Shown piece by piece: positions 8,417-15,853 of a DNA stretch of 32,610 nucleotides (the first letter of the stretch is position 1; each line of letters starts with the position of its first letter). The DNA is from JBOHUC01 sp050733935 (GTDB lineage: Bacteria; Eisenbacteria; RBG-16-71-46; DASYSL01). The translations under genes and the position numbers were made by a program. Location of the stretch: positions 1-32,610 of the forward strand of contig JBOHUC010000170.1 in the NCBI GenBank assembly GCA_050733935.1, in the 5' to 3' direction. The notes under the pieces were generated by a model. It had not been told where the DNA came from. It saw only the letters and a program-made list of their open reading frames with translations, and searched no databases.

Positions 8417-8444
8417 ACTCGTCTGCGACCGCAGCGTCCAGGGG

Positions 8445-9452
8445 TCAAACGCTCGGACTCACCTCCTCGCGGCTCGCCGCCGCGACCTGCGACAGCGACA
8501 GTCCCTGGCGGCCCAGATAGAACAGCCCGACCAGGGTGATCGGCAGGAACTGCGTGAGGTGGTAGTAGAGCGAAAACGAAAAGCCGACGGCCTTCCCGAC
8601 CCCGAACAGCGACAGACCGAGCACGCACGCGTACTGCATGGCGCCCAGGTAGCCGGGCGTCGGCGCGACCATGATTCCGAAGGACGTCACGACCAGGAGC
8701 ACGAGGCCCGCGTACCACGGCACCGTGAGGTCGAACGCCCACATGCACGCCTGGAGCCCGAGCGCCGTCACGCCGAACATGACTCCGGTGTGGAACGCGA
8801 CCCAGAGAAGCCCGGGGCCGTGGCGGAACACGCCGAGACCGGCCGCGAAGTTCCGGAGGAGCGAAGCGGCGCGCGGGGCGATCGGGGACGGCAGCTTCCG
8901 CGCGATCCAATCGGCGAACCGTTCGGCCTGCGCGGGATTCCGCTCGATCGCGATCAGGAAGAACAGGAGCCCGAGGTTGATCGCGAGCGCGACGAAGCCC
9001 GCCTCCTTGATCACGCGCGGAAACGGATGAAGCCCGAGCGAGATCCCGAGCAGGACCAGGATCGCGAACATGTCGACCACCCGCTCGACGATCACGGTCG
9101 CGAACGCCGACGAGCGCGAAATGCGCTCGCGCCGCCCGATCGCCCACGGCCGCACGAGCTCGCCGAGCCGCGCCGGCAGCAGGTTGTTCGCGGCGAATCC
9201 GATCATGGTGGCCGAGAACAGGCTCGATGGTCCGATCGGCTTCACACTCCGGAGGAGCCACCCCCACCGGATCGCCCGCACCCAGAACGCAAGCAGCGTG
9301 AGCGCGCAGATCGGCAGGAAGTACCAGTAGTTCGCGTTTGCGAGCGCGCGCGTCACGTCGCGCGGATCGATCGAGCGCACGGAAAGCCAGATCAGGACGG
9401 CCGAGAAGAGAATCCCGATCGCGAGCTGGCCGCCGAGCCGGAGCCGTTTCAT
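8445..9452 (-). CDS. LPG synthase TM-region family membrane protein (UPF0104/AglD-like)
   Basis: This 335-residue integral membrane protein has about eight hydrophobic segments and the family signatures RAIRWGWLLRSV, GFAANNLLPARLGELVRPWA and ERVVDMFAIL, with APTPGYLGAMQYA near residue 270. It matches the membrane domain family of lysyl-phosphatidylglycerol synthases and AglD-type proteins (PF03706) but has no aminoacyl-transferase domain. Members without that domain are commonly found with polyprenyl-phosphate glycosyltransferases and are suspected lipid or lipid-linked-sugar transporters. It is the last gene of the six-gene cassette; its ATG overlaps the TGA of the DUF2304 gene (ATGA, 9449-9452). 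The exact role is unknown. Confidence 0.85.
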   Translation of the reverse strand: MKRLRLGGQLAIGILFSAVLIWLSVRSIDPRDVTRALANANYWYFLPICALTLLAFWVRAIRWGWLLRSVKPIGPSSLFSATMIGFAANNLLPARLGELVRPWAIGRRERISRSSAFATVIVERVVDMFAILVLLGISLGLHPFPRVIKEAGFVALAINLGLLFFLIAIERNPAQAERFADWIARKLPSPIAPRAASLLRNFAAGLGVFRHGPGLLWVAFHTGVMFGVTALGLQACMWAFDLTVPWYAGLVLLVVTSFGIMVAPTPGYLGAMQYACVLGLSLFGVGKAVGFSFSLYYHLTQFLPITLVGLFYLGRQGLSLSQVAAASREEVSPSV

Positions 9453-9817
9453 CGCTTCTCCCCGTCCGACGGCGGGCTCGTGAGCCGCTCGAGCTTGAGC
9501 TTGAGGAGCGCGCTCTCCTGCGCCAGACGGCGCACCTCCTGCGTGAGCGTCGTGAGCTTGGTCGCGTAGTACAGGAGGGCGACGAATGCAAACACGAGCC
9601 CGAAGAAGAAGATGACCGATGTCTCGTAGAGCGCACCGAACTGATGCGTGATCCAGGTCAGGCCCTTCGTCCAGAACGCGAGCACGAGGATCCCGGCCGC
9701 CGCAATGAGAGAGAGGAGCGAATACTCCTCGGAGAGCTTCCGGCGCCGCACGAGGTCGACCACCCAGAGCGCGATACCGACCGCGAGGAGGGCCGCGAGA
9801 AGCTGGGCGCGCGTCAT
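9449..9817 (-). CDS. DUF2304-type small membrane protein
   Basis: The 122-residue product has three hydrophobic segments (about residues 5-20, 35-50 and 66-86). After them comes a short heptad-like stretch, LTQEVRRLAQESALLKLKLE, that could form a coiled coil. Size, topology and position directly after a DPM1-like GT2 gene match the DUF2304 family, whose members are often neighbours or partners of polyprenyl-phosphate glycosyltransferases. It overlaps both neighbours by four bases (ATGA at each end), implying co-translation. It may anchor or assist the GT2 enzyme; this is an inference from context. Confidence 0.8.
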   Translation of the reverse strand: MTRAQLLAALLAVGIALWVVDLVRRRKLSEEYSLLSLIAAAGILVLAFWTKGLTWITHQFGALYETSVIFFFGLVFAFVALLYYATKLTTLTQEVRRLAQESALLKLKLERLTSPPSDGEKR

Positions 9818-10539
9818 GGCCGGGCCTCCTCGAACGTGGGCGGACGGCGCAGCAGGAGAACGAGCGACGCGATGAGCGTCTTGTACGGGTAGTAGAGCGA
9901 GCGCGTCCACGTGTAGAACGACTGCCCGTGGAGGCGCGCGCGCATCGTCACCGGCACCTCGACCAGGCGATAGCCCGCGCGCGCGACCCAGATGAGGAGC
10001 GGCGCGTCCGGGAAGTCCTGCGGGAAATACGTGAGGCAAAGCTTCATCACGGGCCGGTCGTACGCGCGATAGCCCGATGTCGTGTCGCGCAGCGGCTGGC
10101 CCGTGACGGCGGTCGCAAGCCACGAGAAGAGGAGCATGCCGATCCTCCGAACGAGCGGCGCCCGGTACTCGGCCGCACCCTCGACGTAGCGCGAGCCGAT
10201 CGAGACGTTCGCCTGGCCCGCGAGCACGGGAGCCGTCACGCGCGCGAGATCGGCCGGGTCGTGCTGGCCGTCGGCGTCGAGCTGCACGGCCACATCGTAG
10301 CCCTCCTCGAGCGCGTACCGGAATCCGGTCTGGAGTGCAGCGCCCACGCCCAGATTGACCGGAAGCGCGAGCACCGGAACGCCGGCCTCACGGGCCGCGC
10401 GCTGCGTGCCGTCGGTCGATCCGTCGTCGACCACGACGACCGAAACGCCGGGCGCAAGCGCGCGCACCTCGGCGAGCGTGCGCGGGAGGCTCTCCTCCTC
10501 GTTGAACGCGGGGACGACGACCAATACACGGCCCGCCAC
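9814..10539 (-). CDS. GT2 family glycosyltransferase (DPM1/polyprenyl-phosphate sugar synthase-like)
   Basis: This 241-residue GT-A-fold enzyme shows VVVPAFNEEESLPRTL near the N-terminus, VVVVDDGSTDGTQRAA, the metal-binding QLDADGQHDPADL and the late motif DTTSGYRAYDRPV. These are the marks of dolichyl/undecaprenyl-phosphate sugar synthases, which load a hexose from a nucleotide sugar onto the lipid carrier at the cytoplasmic face. It lacks the two C-terminal membrane helices of some homologues, which may be why the DUF2304 protein follows. I chose the GTG at 10539: GGAGGG lies nine bases upstream and the flippase stop ends two bases before. The GT-C proteins in this window would be logical users of such a lipid-linked sugar. 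Confidence 0.88.
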   Translation of the reverse strand: MAGRVLVVVPAFNEEESLPRTLAEVRALAPGVSVVVVDDGSTDGTQRAAREAGVPVLALPVNLGVGAALQTGFRYALEEGYDVAVQLDADGQHDPADLARVTAPVLAGQANVSIGSRYVEGAAEYRAPLVRRIGMLLFSWLATAVTGQPLRDTTSGYRAYDRPVMKLCLTYFPQDFPDAPLLIWVARAGYRLVEVPVTMRARLHGQSFYTWTRSLYYPYKTLIASLVLLLRRPPTFEEARP

Positions 10540-10541
10540 GA

Positions 10542-12167
10542 TCAGTGTCCCTCCGCAGTCGCGAGAACGACCGGTCGCACCCGGCCGATCCGGGACCCGG
10601 CCGCGAATCCGAAGGCGACCGCGCGGTCCCGAAGAGCCGCCATCCAGGGCACCGAGATTGGAACGGCCTGCGCGCGCGCCAGATCGTCGCGCGTCACGAG
10701 ATCGAGCAGGAGCACCATCAGGAACAGCCCCGGCAGGACGATCAGGAGCTTGAGCACGAACATCGCGCGCCAGTCCCACGGGATCGCATGGAGCAGGAGC
10801 GTGACCGAGATCCCGAGCGCGACGAGCGATCCGGTCTTCGCCATCACCGCCCAGCGATGCCGGCCGCCGTCCTCGAGCACGATCGTCGTGAGCGCGAGCG
10901 CACCGAAGAACGACGCGACCGCGCCGGCGAGGTTCGCCCACGCCGCCCCGGCGAGGCCGAGGAGCGGAATGAGCGCAAAGTAGCTTCCCATCTCGATTCC
11001 GAACTTCCCGACCGCGAGCCCGAGCACCGCACCGGTGCGCCGGAGCGCGTAGAAGCCCATCGTGAGCGGCTGCTGCGCGGTGCGCACGAGCGGCACGAGC
11101 GCGAGCACGCGCAGGATTCCCACGGCCGGCAGGTAGCGCTCGCCCCCCAGGATCCGCGTGATCTCCTCGGCGAACACGAACAGACAGACCGAGAGCGCGC
11201 AGCCGAGTGTCGCGACGAGCCTAAAGCCCTTGTCGAGCAGGCGGCGCAACCGGTCGGGCTCCGAGCGCGCGACGAGCTGAGTGAGCGACGGCAGGAGCGA
11301 GGACGGCACGGCGAAGATGAGCCCGACGAAGCGCTCGACCGTCTGGAACGCAAACGAGAACAGTCCGAGCGCCTCCGGCGGGAAGAACTTGCCGAGCACG
11401 ACCTTGCTCAGGTTCTGGCCGGAGATGAACGCGGCCCGTGCTCCGAGGAGCGGCGTGCAGTACCGCACCATGTCCCCCACCAGCGCCCGGGCGCTCACGT
11501 CCTGGGCGGCGTCGAGCTCGGGAGTCGCGGCCTTCAACTGCCGCGCGCGCCCGATTGTCACCGCGAAGGCGATCACAGTCGCGAGGAGCCCGCTCACGAT
11601 CGCAAGCCCGGAGAGCGTGAGCGCAAGCGACGTGGGGCCCCGGCCGATCCGCCACAGCACGACGACCGCGACCATCTTGACGGCGTTGCTGAAGAACGCG
11701 AGCGCTGCGATCCAGCTGAACTGCTGGAGGCCGTACAGCGTCGCGCGCGCGGTCGCGTTGAACCCGTCGAACACGACGAGCGCGAGCAGAAGCGTGATGA
11801 GGAGACCGAGACGGTCGAAGCCGTACTGCGCGACGATCCAGGGCACGAGCAGGTAGACCGCGCACCCGGCCGCGAATCCGAGCACGGCTTTGAGCGCGAG
11901 CGCCCACAGGTGGACGCGCAGGAGAAGACGGTACTGTCCGCGCGCCTCGTACTCGGCGGCGTGCCGCTCGAGATAGAGCTCGAAGTTGCCGGTGAAGACC
12001 GAGGCCAGCCCCACGACCGAAAGCGCAAGCGAGAGAATCCCGAACCATCCCGGTCCGAGCCAGCGCAACACGACGACCGAATACAGGAGCCCGGACAGGA
12101 GGGTGGTGAGGCTCTCGACCGTGAGGTAGAACGAGCCGCGGCCCACGTTCCGGAGCATCTGGCTCAC
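10542..12167 (-). CDS. Wzx-type flippase, second copy (MOP superfamily)
   Basis: The product has 541 residues with about 12-14 membrane segments. The N-terminus reads FYLTVESLTTLLSGLLYSVV then LRWLGPGWFGILSLALSVVG, the pattern of oligosaccharide flippases, and the middle loop has GARAAFISGQNLSKVVLGKF. The GTG at 12167 overlaps the phosphodiesterase stop as GTGA and has GAGGG eight bases upstream; an ATG three codons later is an alternative. It differs clearly from the flippase at 3935-5452, so the two probably move different lipid-linked glycans. It sits between a phosphodiesterase and a GT2 gene, which suggests it exports the product of this cassette. Confidence 0.86.
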   Translation of the reverse strand: MSQMLRNVGRGSFYLTVESLTTLLSGLLYSVVVLRWLGPGWFGILSLALSVVGLASVFTGNFELYLERHAAEYEARGQYRLLLRVHLWALALKAVLGFAAGCAVYLLVPWIVAQYGFDRLGLLITLLLALVVFDGFNATARATLYGLQQFSWIAALAFFSNAVKMVAVVVLWRIGRGPTSLALTLSGLAIVSGLLATVIAFAVTIGRARQLKAATPELDAAQDVSARALVGDMVRYCTPLLGARAAFISGQNLSKVVLGKFFPPEALGLFSFAFQTVERFVGLIFAVPSSLLPSLTQLVARSEPDRLRRLLDKGFRLVATLGCALSVCLFVFAEEITRILGGERYLPAVGILRVLALVPLVRTAQQPLTMGFYALRRTGAVLGLAVGKFGIEMGSYFALIPLLGLAGAAWANLAGAVASFFGALALTTIVLEDGGRHRWAVMAKTGSLVALGISVTLLLHAIPWDWRAMFVLKLLIVLPGLFLMVLLLDLVTRDDLARAQAVPISVPWMAALRDRAVAFGFAAGSRIGRVRPVVLATAEGH

Positions 12168-13375
12168 GGCCGGAACCCTCCGAGCGCGACCCGGGAGCGC
12201 GTCGCACGGCCCTGGTCGATCTCCGACGCGAGAAAACCGCGAAAGTCCACGACATGCGACAGGCCGTGCGGCAGAACGCGGTTCGACAGGAGGAGCGCGC
12301 GCGACGAGGAGACGGACGGCTCGTAGCCGTGCATCGCGGCGACCGGCTGGCTCCCCATGTACGACGGCACGATGAGCCGGCCCTCGGAGACGACGAAGAT
12401 CGCCTCGCCGTAGCGGCGGTCCGGGAAGAAGAAGCCGAGGCGCTCTTCGTCCTCGCGCGTGAGGAAGCGGCCGGGGAGCGGCGCCAGGGCCTCGCGAATC
12501 CTCGCCTCCGCGACCGGCGTCCTGAACCAGAAGCGCGCGAGCGTCGAATCGTAGAACGCGTGGTACTCGATGCCGCGCGCAAGCCCGGTCGCCGCAACCT
12601 TTGCCATCACGTCCACGTGCTCGGTGACGTCGGTCATCCCGTGGTCGGACGTGAGGTAGCACCAGACTTCGCGTCCGAGCGCGCGCGCCCGGCCGAGCGA
12701 GCGCGTGAGCGTGTCCCCGATCCGCGCGAGCCGATCGCGCACCGGGGCGGCCTGTGTGCCGTGCCGGTGCATCAGGTCGTCGACCGAGGGCGTGTACCAG
12801 AACAGAAAGTCCGCCCCGACTCCGCCCGCCTTCGTCGGAGCCTGGGCGGAAGCCTCGACGGCCTGCGCGAACGCACGCTCGTTCGCGTCGTCGTCGGTCC
12901 GCCAGTCCCATACGCGGGCCTGCATGCGTCGCTCGACGAGATCGTCGAAGATCGTTCCGATCGTGCCGAGTCCGCCGGGCGCGAACAGGTTCTCGTGCTC
13001 GCACACGTCGAGATCGGCGAGCGCGTCCCACGGCACCTCGTACAGGTTGAAGTAGCCGTGAATCGATCGCGCCGCCCAGCCGCGCACCATCTGGCGCAGG
13101 CGCCACGAGCGCCGAACGCGGGACGGCATGTGAGCGAGGAAGCGCGTGGCACGGAACGGGGAGCGCCCGGGATCACGGTGGTACATGACCCAGTGGCCGT
13201 TCTCGGACGGCCAGGTGCCGGAGAGAAGCGAGGGAATCGCGCCGGAGGAGAACCCGAGCACGGTGTCGAGCGGGCGGCGGTGCGGCAGCTCCGCGGCCAG
13301 GAATCCGGACTCCCCGACCACGTCCCAGCCGAGCGCGTCCACGAGCACGAACACGATGAGAGGCGAAGGCGTCAT
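12164..13375 (-). CDS. Alkaline-phosphatase-superfamily phosphodiesterase (type I PDE/NPP-like)
   Basis: The 403-residue product carries the scattered metal ligands of the superfamily. These are D13 in FVLVDALGWD, a Ser nucleophile candidate at S43/S44 in GFSSGAIPSLLSGTWPSENG, an Asp/His pair in YTPSVDDLMHRHG, the TSDHGMTDV motif and a late His in AMHGYEPS. It has no signal peptide or membrane segment, so it appears cytoplasmic; that is unusual for NPP-type enzymes but compatible with acting on lipid-linked or nucleotide substrates. The ATG at 13375 overlaps the upstream gene stop (ATGA). Members hydrolyse phosphodiesters or phosphomonoesters or transfer phosphoglycerol-type groups. The operon context points to processing or decorating a glycan or lipid precursor; the substrate is unknown. 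Confidence 0.84.
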   Translation of the reverse strand: MTPSPLIVFVLVDALGWDVVGESGFLAAELPHRRPLDTVLGFSSGAIPSLLSGTWPSENGHWVMYHRDPGRSPFRATRFLAHMPSRVRRSWRLRQMVRGWAARSIHGYFNLYEVPWDALADLDVCEHENLFAPGGLGTIGTIFDDLVERRMQARVWDWRTDDDANERAFAQAVEASAQAPTKAGGVGADFLFWYTPSVDDLMHRHGTQAAPVRDRLARIGDTLTRSLGRARALGREVWCYLTSDHGMTDVTEHVDVMAKVAATGLARGIEYHAFYDSTLARFWFRTPVAEARIREALAPLPGRFLTREDEERLGFFFPDRRYGEAIFVVSEGRLIVPSYMGSQPVAAMHGYEPSVSSSRALLLSNRVLPHGLSHVVDFRGFLASEIDQGRATRSRVALGGFRP

Positions 13376-14760
13376 GCTTCCTCCCCGGAAGCGTCGGTGT
13401 TGCGCGGACCGTCCGGCTCCCACGCCGTGCGCGTGCCCGCCATGTGCATCGAATCCCACAGCCGGACGACGGCCATGCGGCAGCGATCCCATTCGAGCGT
13501 GTCGGGACAGCGACCCGGAAAGAGCGCGCGCATCGTGCGACGCCAGTCGGGCGGACCGACGGCGCCGGAGGATTCCCCGGACTCGCCGGACCACGCCGCG
13601 AGCAGAACGGCGCCGCACGCCGCGAGCTCGTGCTCGGGCGTGCCGCGAAACACGAGCGAAAGCCGCTCCGGCCATGGCCGAAGCGCCCAGCGCGCCCGTC
13701 CTTCCTGTTCGTCGCGAGAGTGGCTCCGACTCACCTCCGCCCAGCGGCGAAGCCGCCGGCGGAAACGTGCACGGTGTGCCGCGTGTCGCGCGAGCTCGGG
13801 AACTCCCGGGACACGGGTGGTGCGACCGGTTCCGGGCGCGGATTCCCCAACGGGGTCGCCCAGGACGCCGGTCGCGCGATAGAAGCCGAGCCACGCCCGC
13901 GCACCCTCGCTCCATGCGCGACGGGCGAGCGCGCTCAGATCTTCGGAATCGCGCACGCGGAGTCGGAGGGCGATGGCCATCGGATCGGGCGCGCGCTTCA
14001 TCGCGCTCCAGAACGCCAGACCCGACGACGAGTCGGGCAGGACGGCGCGGAGAACTTCAGACCGGCCCTCGACGGTCAAAGCCTCCAGCGCCGCCTGCCT
14101 CGCTTCCAGATTCGCAGGACACCTGCCGTGCGCGACGACGAACGCGAACGCTCCGTCGAGCCACGCCTTGAGTCCCGCGTACAGCGCATTCAGGTGCCGC
14201 GTCCGCTCGCCCGGTCCGGCGTCGCCGGGCCACGCGAGCAGCAACTCGATGCCGCGATTCTCGAGCAGGACGAGCGCCTCTTCGCGCGGCACGTCCTTCT
14301 CCTCGAGTGCGGTCACGCCAGCGAGCACGCCGGCCTCGCCCGCGAGCACGCGCCCCGATCTCCGGAGCTCGAGCGTGCCCGGTCGCGGAGTCATCCGCGC
14401 GAGATCCCGGGGTGCGTACACGCCGAGATCCACGGCGCCGTCCACTCCGCGGTCGGGAAGCCTTCGGGTGAGGCCGCGGGCCACGTACGGGGCCATCGCC
14501 CGTCCCCGATCCCGCGCGCCCTCGTTCGCGGTCACGAAGAACAGATCGATGTCCGACAGCACCCGCGGCCCACCACGACCGCGCCACACCGTCCCTTCTC
14601 CCCGGGCGAGACTTCCGCCCAGGATCACTGCCGTGAGGGGGCCGCTCGCCTCCTCGATTCTCGTTCGCGCTGCGCTCGCGATCTCGAACACCCGTTCGGC
14701 CAGAAGCTCGTGGTCGGCCGGATGCACCGCGAGAGGTTGTGCGCGCAGGGCCTCGATCAC
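13372..14760 (-). CDS. Nucleotidyltransferase-fold (Pol beta-like) protein with C-terminal extension
   Basis: This 462-residue protein has the Pol beta-type core LGGSLARGEGT (residues 47-57) followed by SDIDLFFV (69-76), giving acidic ligands D70 and D72, and a third candidate in VDGAVDLGVY (D107 or D111). The remaining roughly 350 residues are mostly helical-looking, Arg-rich and unlike any family I recognise. It is the first gene of the cassette. The GTG at 14760 was chosen (GGGGAGG upstream); a TTG at 14793 would add eleven residues. Such domains transfer NMPs to proteins, antibiotics, sugars or lipids. Coupling to a phosphodiesterase gene (ATGA) suggests an attach-and-remove or activate-and-release pair, but this is inference. 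Confidence 0.8.
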   Translation of the reverse strand: MIEALRAQPLAVHPADHELLAERVFEIASAARTRIEEASGPLTAVILGGSLARGEGTVWRGRGGPRVLSDIDLFFVTANEGARDRGRAMAPYVARGLTRRLPDRGVDGAVDLGVYAPRDLARMTPRPGTLELRRSGRVLAGEAGVLAGVTALEEKDVPREEALVLLENRGIELLLAWPGDAGPGERTRHLNALYAGLKAWLDGAFAFVVAHGRCPANLEARQAALEALTVEGRSEVLRAVLPDSSSGLAFWSAMKRAPDPMAIALRLRVRDSEDLSALARRAWSEGARAWLGFYRATGVLGDPVGESAPGTGRTTRVPGVPELARHAAHRARFRRRLRRWAEVSRSHSRDEQEGRARWALRPWPERLSLVFRGTPEHELAACGAVLLAAWSGESGESSGAVGPPDWRRTMRALFPGRCPDTLEWDRCRMAVVRLWDSMHMAGTRTAWEPDGPRNTDASGEEA

Positions 14761-14862
14761 GCCTCCCGTTCCTCCCCGCCACTCCCGCTCCAAAATAAAC
14801 GTCCGCCTCCCCGCCTTTCGGCAAGCTTCTGGAGAGCGGACGGTTTGGGGCGGGGGATGCGA

Positions 14863-14884
14863 CCGGGCGCCTGTTCCCGCCCGG
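14863..14884 (-). terminator. Hairpin after the ATPase gene (no U-tract)
   Basis: CCGGGCG (14863-14869) pairs with CGCCCGG (14878-14884) around an eight-base loop, 18-40 bases past the stop of the CpsD-like gene. It probably separates the export operon from the six-gene cassette, but the run of T expected of an intrinsic terminator is absent, so termination is not certain. Confidence 0.35.
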
Positions 14885-14901
14885 CGAGCATCACACCTCG
14901 G

Positions 14902-15819
14902 TCAGATGCGGCGATAGATGAACTCCGGAATGTCGTGCCGCCTGCGATTCAGCACCGCGCCCAAGACCGGCGCACCGGCCTTCGCGCAGACTTCCATGGC
15001 CCGCTGCACCACACCACGCTTCGTGCGGGCTGCCTGTATGACGAACACGCTCGTGTCCACTGTAGTTCCCAGAATCGGCGATTCCGGAGCCTCGAGGACG
15101 GGCGGACCGTCGATGACCACCCAGTGATAGCGCCGGCCGTGGCGCGCCCACAGCTCGCGCACCGGGTCCGGCAGGAACAGATGCGACCCTTCGCCCTCCG
15201 CCTGGAGGGCGGTCAGGACGTGCAGGTTGTGGCGCTCGACCGCCTGGATCGCGGAATCGAAATCGGCCGCTGCCCCGGCGTGCAGGAGCTCCCGCAGGCC
15301 CGGCCCTTCGGCGAGACCGAAGAAGAGCGAGAGTCCCGGCCGGCGCACGTTCGCATCCACGAGCAGGACGCTCTGCGTCGGATCCTGCGCGAGGATGCGC
15401 GCGAAGTTCGCGGCCACCGTGGTCGTCCCCTCGCCCGCGACGGCGGCCGTGAAGAGCACGACGCGCGTCGTCCGATCGGCGAGCGCGGACTCGAGCGTGA
15501 ACCGGAGCGACGAGAGCTCGCGGTGGAACTCCGCCGGAATGCCGGGGAGCGACTCGGTCGGAAACGGGAGGACGGCCGGCGCCTGCGGCTGCACTCCCGG
15601 CTGAGCCGCCTCGTACGGCGCGGGATACGACGACGCGTACGACGGCGATTCCTCGTAAGCCTGTGACTCCGCGTAGGCCGGCGCATCGTATGCCGGCGGT
15701 GGCACGTACGCGGACTGCGTGCGCTGCGACAGCGGCGCGGGCGCGGCTGGAGGCGCCGACCCCGAGAGGGTGCGGCGTTCTCCTTCGACTTTGCCCAACG
15801 CTTCACGAATTCGACTCAT
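14902..15819 (-). CDS. CpsD/BY-kinase-like ATPase, P-loop lysine replaced by threonine
   Basis: The 305-residue product aligns with the cytoplasmic tyrosine-kinase partner of Wzz/GumC proteins. FRFTLESAL-like text precedes the P-loop; the deviant Walker A' is LLVDANVRRPGL and Walker B is VVIDGPPVLE. The Walker A position reads AAVAGEGTTT (125-134), so the invariant lysine of GEGKST is Thr132. The C-terminus ends EFIYRRI and lacks the usual tyrosine cluster, while a Pro/Ala-rich N-terminal linker contains seven tyrosines between residues 38 and 69. The ATG at 15819 has GGAG five bases before it and lies 34 bases after the co-polymerase stop. It probably regulates or couples the Wzz-type protein; catalysis is doubtful. 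Confidence 0.85.
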   Translation of the reverse strand: MSRIREALGKVEGERRTLSGSAPPAAPAPLSQRTQSAYVPPPAYDAPAYAESQAYEESPSYASSYPAPYEAAQPGVQPQAPAVLPFPTESLPGIPAEFHRELSSLRFTLESALADRTTRVVLFTAAVAGEGTTTVAANFARILAQDPTQSVLLVDANVRRPGLSLFFGLAEGPGLRELLHAGAAADFDSAIQAVERHNLHVLTALQAEGEGSHLFLPDPVRELWARHGRRYHWVVIDGPPVLEAPESPILGTTVDTSVFVIQAARTKRGVVQRAMEVCAKAGAPVLGAVLNRRRHDIPEFIYRRI

Positions 15820-15853
15820 GGCCGCTCCGAAGGTGCGTGGTCCGGGTGCGTGA

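Larger units (their letters stand above)
7885..8444. other. Gene-free convergent spacer filled with structured repeats
   Basis: This 560-bp stretch separates the plus-strand aminotransferase gene from the convergent minus-strand LPG-synthase-like gene. I see no credible protein gene. It contains a 118-bp palindrome at each end and an array of 15-bp units in between. Minor inverted repeats lie between 8046 and 8131: GGCGGGTC at 8046-8053 with GACCCGCC at 8124-8131, and CCGCC/GGCGG around 8062-8075. Confidence 0.8.

Noticed and set aside
7896..8417. Minus-strand open frame of 173 codons spanning the whole repeat island
   Set aside because: It is made almost entirely of the two palindromes and the array read through; codon usage is unlike real genes here and the product has no domain. 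The openness follows from GC-rich repeats.
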